Positions 49,946-61,440 of a DNA stretch of 64,000 bases are shown in pieces (position 1 is the first letter of the stretch; each line of letters begins with the position of its first letter). Position numbers and translations under genes: made by a program. The notes under the pieces are model-generated. The model was given only the letters and a program-made list of their open reading frames with translations. It was not told where the DNA came from and made no database searches. Origin of the DNA: Panax quinquefolius (taxonomy: Eukaryota; Streptophyta; Magnoliopsida; Apiales; Araliaceae); assembly GCA_020205615.1 (NCBI GenBank), contig CM035171.1, forward strand, positions 7,271,399 to 7,335,398, in the 5' to 3' direction.

Positions 49946-51153
49946 CTGAAAAAATACAAAATGAATTTAAAATTAAAAATACCTTGATAACATACACACA
50001 AGGTGCACACAAATTTTTTATAATATATATAGACATTATATATAAACACACACATGCATTACATATGAGTAGCATTGAAATAATACTAATCCATTGCATA
50101 AACCCGGATCAAATCCCGAGTCGGAATGCAATCATTGCGTACCAAGGCGCAATTCAAATTTCACTATCTCAATAGTCGGAAGCATAAAACCAATTTGCAT
50201 CCTGCCAGGAAAGCATCATTCTTCATCAACAAGTTTGCTCTGGTTGTAATATAGGAATGGACTATGCACAAAACAAAACATGTTTTTTTACATCAAATGG
50301 GAATTATTGTTGTCCGTCCTGTTAATGCAGTCAGTTGTTGCCAGGAAAGCATCATGCTTGCTTAGTCCTAAAACAGTCTCAGACCAAATACTTTTAGACT
50401 ACTAGTGTACTACTAAGTTAATTCACTTGCATGTTTTGTTGGGAAGAACTACTTCTCAGAAGGGGATTGTACACCATAATTTTAATATTACAATTATTCA
50501 AAATATATCGCTAGATAAAAATCAAAATCCACAGCATATGCAATTGAGGTATCTAATCCAGTAGACAAGCACAGTACAGCGACTACAGATATTGATTGAA
50601 AAAGTAGCAACTACCAACCACCCAATGTTTTGTTTAATCAAAAGATTAGTGCAACAAGGCTGACATGACAAACAGGTACTCCTCCAAAAATCCTATTTGC
50701 CGAGTCATCAAAGGCATCAAATCACAATAAAACAACCGACATAATTTCATAGAGGCATAAAAAGAAAAGGTTTGCATCAGTAGAACATGCAATTGTCTAT
50801 AAAAGATACCGGACATCTATATAGAGCCCACTATGTTGTACAAAACAAATGCCGAGCTGAACTCACTATGTTGCCATTTCCTTGCTTGCCAAAACAATTA
50901 CTTAGCTACAGAATTATGACAAAGCTGAACTCTAAACCAGTAACATGTTGGTTGAGATAAACTATATCACTGATATAAACAGTACAATGAATTGATAAAT
51001 TAAGTACCCATTTTATGCACAAGTTCAAAAGCAGAAGATAATAAATTGTAAATTATGGAACAAAATACAGATGAAATAGCAAATAATGTCGGCTGATATT
51101 CAGTTTTGTCATTTCATTTAGTGCAATTAATACAAGGATGAAGATGCAAATAC

Positions 51154-51543
51154 CAGTAAATCCATGGGAAGGGACTCAAGCCTCGACTCAAAGTCATAGT
51201 CTTCAGCAGTAGGTGTCTTCGGGGTTCTCTGTAAATAATTATGTTTGATCATATCGAACGGTTCAACAGCAGGACCAAGTCCAAACCTCACAGGCGATAA
51301 AAACATGGGGCTTTCATCAATGCCCTTGCTTTGAACTTCAGCACCACCACCGTCTGTATTTTCTTCATCCAACACACCCACCCTCTTCTTTTCGAGGTCT
51401 GTGCATGATTTGGTGGCTGATTTCTTAGAATAACGAATCTGAGCAAGAGCACCAAGCTTCAGAAACTTGTTGCTTGAGCTCCGTAACCGCCTTTTATGCT
51501 TAGACGTCTTGGCTTCCCTATTTTTGGGAGACACTTTACCCAT
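51154..51543 (-). pseudogene. Captured first coding exon of an FBS4-like F-box gene
   Basis: ATG at 51543 opens 130 clean codons ending exactly at a CTG|GTATTT splice donor. The N-terminus MGKVSPKN, the KFLKLGALAQIRYSKKSATK block and the end ESRLESLPMDLL match the upstream part and the first F-box residues of plant proteins like Arabidopsis At4g35930 (FBS4). There the F-box continues in the next exon, which I cannot find. F-box proteins recruit substrates to SCF ubiquitin ligases through the F-box, so this piece alone could not bind SKP1 properly. The reading frame is intact, which suggests recent capture. A 5' UTR intron acceptor (TTTCTGCAG near 51658) appears to have been captured with it. 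Confidence 0.85.
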
Positions 51544-51943
51544 CTTATTTCCTTTTCCAATTAGATATTATACCTTCAATTTCATTAAAACTCAACAATT
51601 TCAACTCAATAACTTAAAATGGAAAACATTCACTGATCCTGCCTACATAAAAACCTGCAGAAATCCAAAATCAATAAAAAAAATCATCAGAGCTTGAAGA
51701 AAAATCAAACCTTCATCACAAACAACACATAATCAATAGAGAATACCCCCAAATGATAGAGAATTCAAGTGTAACCCAGGAAAAATACCATCAACACTTC
51801 CACTATATATATATCAATCAACACAAATAAAAAGCCCTATATAATAAACCCCCAAAAGTTCATGAAACCCAGAACACAGTCAAAAATTATTCACAACCAG
51901 ATTAAAAAATAAAGCTGAACTGAAAGCAGTCAAAAAATTTCAC

Positions 51944-52072
51944 ATGTAGCTGAAGATCATGGAAGTGTTGGAGATAGTATTGCTTCAATCCTTCGCCTTG
52001 TTTCGCCATCAATTTTGTTGAACAACTCACTTCCCTCGCTAATTTGTTTCGCTTCTCGATCTCTATCGCCAT
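51944..52072 (-). pseudogene. Captured first coding exon of a 26S proteasome RPT6-type ATPase
   Basis: ATG at 52072 opens exactly 43 codons. After a variable start, the residues AKQGEGLKQYYLQHFHDLQL match the conserved N-terminal coiled-coil of RPT6 (regulatory particle AAA-ATPase subunit 8). It then stops at a CTACAT|GTGAAA donor-like boundary where plant genes leave exon 1. The AAA ATPase domain is absent. In the real protein this segment helps pair RPT subunits at the base of the 19S particle. Upstream bases (52073-52400) may be the captured 5' UTR and promoter. One or two residues differ from the usual HELQLQV, so mild decay is present. Confidence 0.85.
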
Positions 52073-52429
52073 CTTTCTGTTTGTGCTTTGATTGGAGGAA
52101 CCTTCGATTGAGAGCAACCTTTGGTTCGATTGACCTTCGATTGAGAGTGACCGTACTTAGGGTGTGATTCGGCTAAGAAGATTTAGGTTTTGGCAATTTA
52201 GAGTAGCTGATGAGAGAGATTAGAGGATTTAGGTTTTGAGGTGGGGAGCCAGAGGACTGAGCTAAAACACGATACAAAAATGAAATGATTTGGGGTGGGG
52301 GGAATGGGAGGGTTTTGTGCGTGCCCAAACTAGTTTTTAAGCCTTTAACAACAACCATCTCATGACACTCACTAAAAAGGCCCAAAAAATCCTCTATATA
52401 GATGGCCAGAATATGACCCTCGGAATAGG

Positions 52430-52548
52430 CTCTCTATTGAGACATATACCAACGGTCAGTCCGTGACCGTCGCTATAGAAGCCTATTGCTACGGTTCCAT
52501 GCCGACCGTCGCTAAATTTCGTTGCAATAAGTCGAATTTCTAGTAGTG
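52430..52548 (-). repeat. Right terminal/subterminal repeat zone of CACTA 2
   Basis: GTGACCGTCGCTATAGAAGC, TATTGCTACGGTTCC and GACCGTCGCTAAATTTCG mirror the left zone and end in CTAGTAGTG. Confidence 0.88.
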
Positions 52549-52551
52549 TGT

Positions 52552-52744
52552 TAATAATTGTAACGAGGACTCCTTTTGAGTTTGTATAATCTCTAGTAGA
52601 CAATAATTATATTCAAACTCATTGATTATGTTTTTGTCGTATTGCATACCATGCGCAGATTGTATTAATAAGTTGTATTTGAATTTTGTACTATGATATC
52701 GGCGACCCAAGATGGATGATGTATACCTAATTTTGGGCGTCATA
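52552..52744 (+). repeat. Element E 5' LTR, second part
   Basis: It continues TAATAATTGTAACGAGGACTCC directly after the TGT duplication and matches 55390-55569. It ends near GGGCGTCAT, beside a decayed primer site (GATATCAAAGCTTAGG). Confidence 0.85.
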
Positions 52745-52931
52745 ATGTTAGATATCAAAGCTTAGGGATATGATCCCCGGCTAAGATGTGAGAATAGTAT
52801 TAGGAGGGAGACGGGAATTCCTTCGCTAGTATGACCTACCTAAGTTTATGTGGTATTTAATTGGTCTACCGTAATTTAGGGATAATATGTTACATGTGAA
52901 TTAACCTTTGTTTTGTGGCGATGATCTCAAA

Positions 52932-53342
52932 ATGACATCCGAGAATGTTGAGAATAAGAATGGAGCACAGTGACCATTGATTCACCACATATCAATAATC
53001 GAGGATAATGTGCATCGTGAAGACGACAATCCTCATGCAAACAACAACACCGACCAAATGATGAATGATCAAATGTTCGAGGATTTTATGCGATTCATGC
53101 AACAAAAGAAAGCGAGCGACTCACATCCAAAATACAAGTGGAAACACTAAAACTCTCGGCAATCACCGCTAAAGCAGTTCGAGGAGCCGGGACCACGAGT
53201 TTAAGGAGAGCCAAAACCACTTACGGCGGAAGCATGGATAAAGCGATCATCACCAAGATATTTGATGTCTTGGGTTTCTTTCAGGAGCAAAGGTTCCCTT
53301 TCACGCTTTTATGTTGCTTGAGAAGCAAATTATCGGTGGAAA
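52932..53342 (+). pseudogene. Element E truncated gag
   Basis: ATG at 52932 begins MTSENVEN, and ITKIFDVLGF near 53245-53275 identifies the Retrotrans_gag core. The sequence is frameshifted and ends abruptly near 53345, where it runs straight into LTR sequence (CCCAACTTTTGAATAAAGATG). Everything from mid-gag through integrase is deleted. Confidence 0.82.
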
Positions 53343-55569
53343 TCAGAAAATCCCAACTTTTGAATAAAGATGAATTTTCTATAAATATTATTTTTGAATA
53401 TTATGGAGTGAAATTGATATAATGTTATAGTTATGGATAATATTTATAAATTTTGCAAAATAGCAAGTTGTTATATAATATTCGATTGGTTCTGGAATAT
53501 TCGTTTTTAACAGGAATATTCGTATAACAAAGACAATCATTGGTAGACCACCTAACGGACGGAATTATTGTTTGATTGAAAAAACGACAAAATACTTTTT
53601 ATGAAAATAATCGGCGGAAGTTTTACCGTTAAGCTGTTGAAATACCCAAAGTTAAAAAATACGATGTCTACGCATGGTGGTTGCATAGTAGCACTGCAGA
53701 TTAATTATTGATGCTTACGTGATAAGTCACTCGGTTTTGTTGGTATTATTAATGTAATAATACAAAAAATCTTTTATATAAAATGAATACTTTTATAAAG
53801 TTATTCTATAAATAGAATATACTATATTCTATTATGCATAGTGTTACACATAAATTATACTGATAGTGTTTTGCATAGTAAAATCTTTTTATATAAAACA
53901 TAATACTTTTATAAAGTTATCTATTTTTTTTAGACAATAATTAGAATATATTATATTTTATTATGCATAAGTGTTTGCATAGTAAAATCTTTTATAAAGT
54001 TATTCATTTTATTAGATTATAAATAGAATATATTATATTTTATTTAAAAGATTTTGCTTTAAATATGTAATTCAATCATTAAAGTAAATCAATCTCGACC
54101 GCTCATAAGTTAATTCTTATGCAAATCCATTTTACTATAAATAAAGCTCATTCCTTCATTATTTTCTTTACAATTCTTTTGAAACTCTGTAGAGAAAATT
54201 ATAGAGAGAAAGAAGAAAAGATTTCGCTACTTAACTACTCTTATATTCGGTTTTTTTACGGTTAGGGGTGTTATTCTTTCTTATTCATGAAGAGAAATGT
54301 TGTTATTCCATTTCTTATTATTCATTGGAATAACTCATCACGTGCGCCTACCCTATACTTGGTGACATTCTTCTAATATTCTGTTGGAACATCCACGTCA
54401 TGTGTTTTACACCGAACCTGGTTCCTTCTTATTATTATTCTGTTGGAACATCTAGTCTGTGTGTTTTACACCGGACCTGGTTCCGTCTTTATTATTCTGT
54501 TAGAACATCCCGCTCGATTGCCAAAAAATTTTGTCTGACTGGTTCCGTTATTTTTTATTCCATTGGAATAACTTTTGTCATCCTTGATATTTGCGCTTCA
54601 TCCAAAGATTTTTCATGGAAATATTCTTCCGATCATTCTTGAATTTTACTCTACAAAACAATGATCATGTTGACAATTTGACGTTAATAATTCTGGATAA
54701 AATAATTCTTGAACTTGTTTTATCAATTCTTATATCATTGTCATCATCCTCATATTTATATTATGTTGAAAGTCATCGTGGCCCGTAGTGCATAGATGGA
54801 CTTAAGATGATTATGACTGTGATTATTCTATGTAATCACGAATCGTAATGTTATAAATGATGTGGTAAAAGTTCTCATTCGCCTCAGTAGTGCATTGATG
54901 GACGATTGTTGGCATGATCATGACCATTAATGAATACACAAATATTCTTGGCCCGTGTAGTGCATGGATAATTGTGGTCGTGATACTAAAGAATATCATT
55001 GGTCGTAGTAGTGCGGGGTGATTCGATGATGTGGAATATTTATTAAAATCGAGTCTCGTGATAACGATGATGAAAACCTTTTTAATCATAAAAGATAGTA
55101 GATTTTATTTTCTACTTGACTCTTTTAATGGATTGCTTGTTCCGCTACGCTTAAACTTGATGTCTATTATATTTTATCGGTTTATCATTGTTGAGACTAA
55201 TGATAATTTATTCGCATTATCTTAGTCATAATATTTCTTCTTTGGGCTAGTTGAGCTCACCCTTTCTTTCACTTTTCTCTTGAGAAATGAGAATATAAAT
55301 TTGGGACGAGTCGCCTGGGAACGGAGTGATGGTCCAAAGGATAGCATTAGTAGTCCTCACTATTCTGTGAAATAGTGTGATAATAATTGTAATGAGGACT
55401 CCTTTTGAGTTTGTATAATCTCTAGTAGATAATATTTGTATTCAAACTCACAGTTTATGTTTTGTCGTATTGTACACGACAGTTGTATTAATAAGTTGTA
55501 TTTGAATTCTGTATCATGTATCTGGCGACCCAAGATGGGTGTTGTATACCTAATTTTGGGGGCATCACA
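53343..55569 (+). repeat. Second E-type LTR
   Basis: It is colinear with the E 5' LTR from its first bases (its TGTAAGA start is degraded) to GGGGGCATCACA at 55569. The TATA box is at 54135-54144. It is followed by another primer site, so it acts as the 3' LTR of E and the 5' LTR of F1. Confidence 0.85.
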
Positions 55570-55570
55570 G

Positions 55571-55582
55571 TTGGTATCAAAG
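55571..55582 (+). other. Primer-binding site of F1
   Basis: TTGGTATCAAAG directly follows the LTR and resembles the initiator-Met tRNA complement. Confidence 0.75.
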
Positions 55583-55757
55583 CTTAGGGATATGATCCCT
55601 AGCTAAGATGTGAGACTAGAACTAGGAGGGGAAAGACGGGGAATTCCTTCGCTAGTATGACCAACTTAAATTTATTTTGTATTTAAATTGGTTGGTCAGA
55701 GTTTAGAGATATTATGTTACATGTCAATTAACCTTTGTTTTGTGGCAGTATCTGAAA

Positions 55758-57720
55758 ATGACATCCGAAAATGTTGAGAATAACAATGGAGCATAAGAAA
55801 CCGTTGAGTCTCCACATATCAATAATCAGGAGAATTTGCATCAGGAAGGCGACAATCTTCATGCAAACAACAACACTGGCCAAATGATGAATGATAGATT
55901 GTTCAGAGGCTTTATGCAATTCATGCAACAGCAGGCGAGAGCGGCTCCTGTCCAAAATGTAGGTGAAAACATTGGAAACTCTCGGGCGATCACCGCTAAA
56001 CAGTTCAAGGAGCTGGGACCACCGGAGTTTAAGGGAGAGCCAAAACCACTTATGGTGGAAGTATGGATAAAGCATATCACCAAGATATTTGATGTCTTGG
56101 GATGCTCCGAGGAGCAAAAGGTTCCCTTTGTCGCCTTTATGTTACGCGGAGAGGTAGATTACTGGTGGGAATCGGTAAAACGTACTCAACCTGCCGTACA
56201 GAAGATGTCTTGGGAGAATTTCCAAGAGCTGTTCAACGACAAATACTTTCCCGAAAGTATTCGTCACATGAAGGAGGTGGAGTTTATCAAATTGGAGCAA
56301 AACATTATGGCCGTGTAATCATGATACGAGGCAAAATTTGCGAGTTATCCCGGTTCGCGTCCACTTGGTGGATAATGAAGAGAATAGCCGAATGTTTTTA
56401 AGAGGTTTGAAGTCTGAGATCGTCAACATCTTATTTCTCATAAATTGTGTTTGTATTCGGATGTTGTAAATAGGGCTCAACAGTGGAGCGCGATAACGAG
56501 TCAATGCAACCAAAAGAGAGCGGTAAGCAAATGATAATACCAAATTGAGAAAGCGATCATTGAAGCGGTGACAACAAAGCGTGAAGGAAATCAATAGGCC
56601 AAAATGGTAACCACTTCCGGTGGTAATCGGAATAAAACAATAAGAATGGACATTTCCAAAAGAGGAGATTCAATGATGATGGAAAGACGTCGGCACCAAA
56701 GATCCGTTGTTAAGGAAGGAGAAAGACCACCTATCATATGATTCAAATGCGGAGGGAGGACACATCGGTCAAATTGCGCGATGCCATCCAAATCATGTTA
56801 TAATTGTCGGAAGAGAAGGTCACTTGCGATTTTGTCGTTCACCGAAGACAAATTCAAATAGGATGGAGGCACTTAAAATTCATCCCGGAAAAAGTCAAAG
56901 CCATTAATCTGAGGGAAGCGTTGTTGTGACCTCCCGAAAGCAAGGAACTGAATGAGGTCATCACGGGTAAGCTTATCATAAACTCTGGCGAAGTCTACAC
57001 TTTATTTGATATCGGTTCTACCCATTCTTTTATTTCTCCTACTTGCGCTCAACGATTAAATTTGACTCAGGAGAAATTATACTTTGACTTATCTATGGAA
57101 ACTCCATTGGGAGAAACCTTCATTACATCCACGGTTTATAAGTCTTATTTGGTTCGGTTGGTACCCACACATTACCGTCGATCTTATTGCATTAAAAATA
57201 CTTGCATTTGATGTAATTCTAGGGATTGATTGGTTAACTTCTCATCATGCAAAAATTGATTATTTTAAGTAAGGTTGTTAGCTTTCATATTCTGTCGACC
57301 TATTATGCGAATTCAAGCAACCAAACTATTAAAATCAATCATCGTCATCTCAAGCCGTAAAGTTATTCGTTTATTGAAAAAGCGGATGTCGAAGCTTTCT
57401 TAGCTCATGTCACGATCTAAACAAAATACGTCGCTTTTGAATAATATTTCTATTGTTAATAAATTTCCTGACGTATTCCCTAAAGAACTTCCTGGCCTAC
57501 CCCCGGAGCGTGAAATTGAATTTTGTATCAACTTTGAACCCGATACAAAACCCATTTCTAAATCCCCATATCGAATGGCTCCTATTGAACTTCAGGAGTT
57601 AAAAACTCAACTGCAGGAATTGTTAGACATTGGCTTTATTCGTCCTAGTACTTCTCCTTGGGGTGCTCCTGTTCTATTCGTGAAGCCATTCGAATATGGC
57701 TCCTATTTATCTGTTTTTCA
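55758..57720 (+). pseudogene. F1 gag, protease and first part of reverse transcriptase
   Basis: ATG at 55758 starts MTSENVENNNGA, then a TAA at 55794 replaces the CAA seen in element A, a C-to-T change. After it, the best gag core of the window runs open from 55836 to 56318. It has VWIKHITKIFDVLGCSEEQK, RGEVDYWWESV and ENFQELFNDKYFPESIRHMK. Frameshifts follow. CCHC knuckles lie at about 56735-56850, the protease motif STHSFISPTC near 57020-57045 and VILGIDWLTSHHAK near 57210-57250. RT begins at about 57430, with [20 protein letters not shown] then [19 protein letters not shown] and [12 protein letters not shown]. It stops near 57690-57720 at an inverted junction. The catalytic RT motifs lie beyond the break. 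Confidence 0.88.
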
Positions 57721-57721
57721 A

Positions 57722-59549
57722 TAGGAGCCATTCGATATGAGATTTTAGAAATGAGTTTTGTACCGGGTTCAAAGTCGATACAAAATTTAATATCAGGCTT
57801 TGGGAGTAAGCGAAGAAATTCTTCGAAAATACGTCGGGAAAATCAATAACAACAAGAATATTATTCAAATCGACGTGTCTTTATTCAAATCCATAACACG
57901 GACTAAGAAAACTTGACATCCGTAATAAACGAATGACTTCATGGCTTGATATGAAAATGTTTAACTTCAATGGTTTGATTGCACGAATTGAATAACGAGT
58001 TGCTTAAGAATATGAAAACTAACAACCTTACGAAAGCAATCAATTTTGGCATGATGAGTGAGTTAACCTTAAAATCACATCAAAAACAAATATCTTTATA
58101 GGAATAAGGTCAACGTGTAATGTGATAAAGTGCCAACTTTGAATCAAGCAAGATTTCTAAACGGTGGATGAAATGAAAGTTTCTCCTAATGGAGTCTCCA
58201 CAGATAGGTCAAAGTCTAATTTCTCCAAAGTCAAGTTCAAGCGTTGAACGCAAAGACAAGAGAGATAAAAGAATGGGTAGAACCGGATCTAATAAGGTAT
58301 AAACTTCAAGAATTTATAATTAACTAACCCGTATAACTTCGTTCGGGTTCCTCGCATTTGACCGGATCACGACAAACGCTCTTCCGTGAATCGTTGACTT
58401 TGACTTTTCTAGGACATCCTTTTGAGTCACCATTCCCATTGGATGGGTTTCGATATCGTCATAATCTCGAAGCGATATGTCCTTCTTTCCACAATTATAG
58501 CATACCTTTAAGCTGTTGTGGGTAGTTTGGGTTGATATGTCCCTCTTTCCGCATTTGTAACATACTGACCGGTGGTCTTTCTCCTCCTTGAACTAGTTGC
58601 TCTCGGGTTGCCGACGCGTCTTCAAATGGTCGTTGTTGAATCTCCTCTTTTAAAAATCTCCTCCCACTCGCTTCTTCTATTTTTATGGCCACGATTACCA
58701 CCGGTGGTTACCGCCTTTAATCAGTATTCTTCTTTCTCCGCTAGTTATCGTTATTCGATGATTTCTTTATCTTGATATGATCCTAGTTATGGTCCCTCGG
58801 TTGAACGTACTCGTTATCTCGCTTCTAACAACCGAGCCTACATTGACAACATCTGAATAGAGAAAATTTATGAGAATGAGATCGGCGTATCGGGTTTCAA
58901 ACCTCTAAGAAACATCCAGCGTCATCGTTCCTCATTCTCCACCAAATGAGGTGAACACGGATAACTCCGCCGAACTTCGCCTCGTCTTTGGGACACCGTC
59001 ATGTTATTCTCGCTTTCTAGTCTAATAAACTCCACTTCCTTCATATAGACGAATACTTTCGGGAAGTACTTGTCGTTCAACTGCTTCTGAACGTCTCCCA
59101 TGACATCTTTGAGTGCACCGGATGGAGTACGCTTCATGATTCCCACCGATGTCTGCCTCGTTTCTAACATAAAAGTAGCGAATGGAACTTTCGTTCCTCC
59201 ACGCATCCCAAAACATCGAATATCTTGGTAATTTGTTTTATTACGCCTCCGCTTTAATCGGATCCGGCTTTCCCGAAATTCTTGTGGTCCCAACTCTTTG
59301 AATCGCTTGGTTGTGACCACCCATGAATTACTATCATTTCCTCCTCAGTATTTTGAACACGAGTCTCCTCGTCTCGATTTTTGCATGAATCGCAAAAAGC
59401 TTCTAAACATCCCCTGCTCATCATCTCGCTCGGTGGTGTTGTTCACAGGGAGGTACATTGTCACTGACTGTTGCGTTCTCTCCTCGTTGGTAAATGCAGA
59501 GCATCTCCACGGTCTCATTTACTCCATCATTAATATTCTCATTCGACAT
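57722..59549 (-). pseudogene. F2 gag, protease and RT start, inverted relative to F1
   Basis: Read on the minus strand from ATG 59549, gag follows with KYFPKVFVYMKEVEFI near 59075-59025, CCHC residues near 58480-58560, protease near 57900-58310, and the RT start. The RT start ends at 57722 with the same SYRMAPIE codons that F1 carries at 57565-57590. It is closest to element D in sequence. The frame is heavily broken. Confidence 0.84.
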
Positions 59550-59737
59550 TCTCAAATCTTTGTCATAAAACAAGGGTTAATTAAGGAAATCAATATATCA
59601 CATAATATCTCTATATACTAACTTGACTAACAAATAAGCTTAGGTAGGACACACTTTAGCGAAGGATTTACTCGCCTCTCCCTCCTAGTTTCTATTCCAC
59701 GATCTCCTGGAGATCATATCCTAAGCTCGATACCAAC

Positions 59738-61440
59738 CGTGGCGCCCCCGAAAATAGGTCCATTCCATCCAACCCATTCTCGAGTCGCCAAATACATGGT
59801 GCGAAATAACTACAACTTTATTATTACAACATATAAACGTGAGTTTAAATCTGAGATATTGCCATCTGACAATATCCACACGCAAATAAATCCCCATCAT
59901 AATTATTGATACATTATTTTACAAAATGGTGAGGACTACTAAACAACTCTCTCTGTAACCTTCATTCCATACCCCGACTAGTACTCTCGCTACATTCTCG
60001 CCTCCACGAGAAGAAAAATGGAACAACAGGGAAAGGGTGAGCTCAACTAGCCCGATAAAAGAATATTATGACTAAGATAATATACAACAAATTATCGTTA
60101 GTCTTCACGAGGAAAAATCTAATAGAATCTGATAGACAACAAATTTTAAATCAATATTACGCGGTGAAATAATAATTCATTAGAAGAGTTAAGTAGAAAT
60201 GCAAACTACTATCTTACATATATGAATTTAAAAGTTCATCGTCGATATTTTATCTCCGTAACATCAATCGATATATATATACTGAATCAAATATTCATCT
60301 TTGCACTACTGGGCCAAAGATATTCATCGATTAATCGTGTTCATCTAAATACCTGCTCATCTTTGCTTTACGGCCGAAAGATATTCATCGATCGGTCGTG
60401 TTCATCTCAACACTGTTCATTTTTGCACTACTGGCCAAAGATATTCTTGAAATCATTCATCTTTTACTTCTGGGCCAAAAGATATTCCATAATATCATCA
60501 TTTAAGGTGAAGATGATGAAAAATATTTTTAAAAAAGCGAATCCGATTGAAACAAAATGACAAGGATTAAGGATTAAGGATTAGTACTTTGTTTTATCCA
60601 CGTCAAAAATACCTCAAAAATAATCATAGGGGTGTAAAATTCAAGAATGATCAAAACATGGATCAATCAAAGCTAGTATCCGAGAATAGATATTTTAGAC
60701 GAAAAGAAAAATTTTCATTTTTCAAATGAATAAATCTGAAGTATTAAATGAATAATCTTAGTATCGTGAATAAAGGCCTTGTATCATGAATAGTAACTCA
60801 ACACCAAAAGATAGAAATTTCACAAAAAACATCTTCACGCTTCGATAATAATAGTACTACTGAATAGTAACTTCGTGAATAGTAACTTTCATGAATAATA
60901 ACTTCGTGAATAGTAACCCAGAATAGTAAATGGAAAAGTTCTAAATTTGATAAAAGTTTGAACGAATATTTGAAAGATAATGATATTGAAGAAATAATAT
61001 CATTTGAGAGAAAATAACATCCACTTACCTCGAAGAATGATCTTAGTTGAAACAGGATATAGGCTATGACTTGAACTTTTACTTGCACCAGTATAGCAAT
61101 ACTCAAAGTATACTCAAAATACTCACACAAGAATAAACATAATATATAGAGAAAACTTGAGTTTAAATGTGATTTTCAATTCTAACCAAGCACCTATTTA
61201 TAGAAAATTACTTAGAACACAGCAAAAGCGAAAATAATAATATAATAATATTATATATAAATAAATTCATACCTCGCATCTTGAATCTAAATTCAGCCAC
61301 CATGCACATATTAAATATACCCACAACATATAAAAACGTTTTTATTAATAAAAATAAATTTAAAATCAATTAAAGATTTAAAATTTAATAAATAGCCATT
61401 TTATCGAAATAATTTTTTTATAAAATTCAATTCTCTACAA
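59738..61440 (-). repeat. F2 5' LTR, D/B-like, truncated
   Basis: It begins CGTGGCGCCCCCGAAAATAGG beside an inverted primer site at 59725-59735. It contains CATCTTTGCACTACTGGGCC repeats (60290-60490), the GTGAATAGTAAC array (60725-60930) and an inverted TATA box (61192-61204). Colinearity with LTR C is lost near 61440, before the expected outer end. Confidence 0.8.

Larger units (their letters stand above)
46630..52548 (-). mobile_element. CACTA transposon 2, 5.9 kb, carrying host gene fragments
   Basis: The left terminus is CACTACTAAAAAATC at 46630. The right terminus, inverted from 52548, is CACTACTAGAAATTCGAC. TGT is duplicated outside both ends (46627-46629 and 52549-52551), and the E LTR rejoins perfectly across it. 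Both subterminal zones are packed with CCGTCGCTATAG-type motifs in both orientations. No transposase similarity was found. The interior holds fragments of an RPT6-type gene, an FBS4-like F-box gene, an aldo-keto reductase, and two exon-like segments of unknown origin, all on the minus strand. It is therefore a non-autonomous, gene-transducing CACTA. Confidence 0.92.

Noticed and set aside
52173..52385. 70-codon minus-strand open frame at the CACTA 2 right side
   Set aside because: It lies in the likely captured 5' upstream region of the RPT6 fragment and has no recognisable protein similarity.
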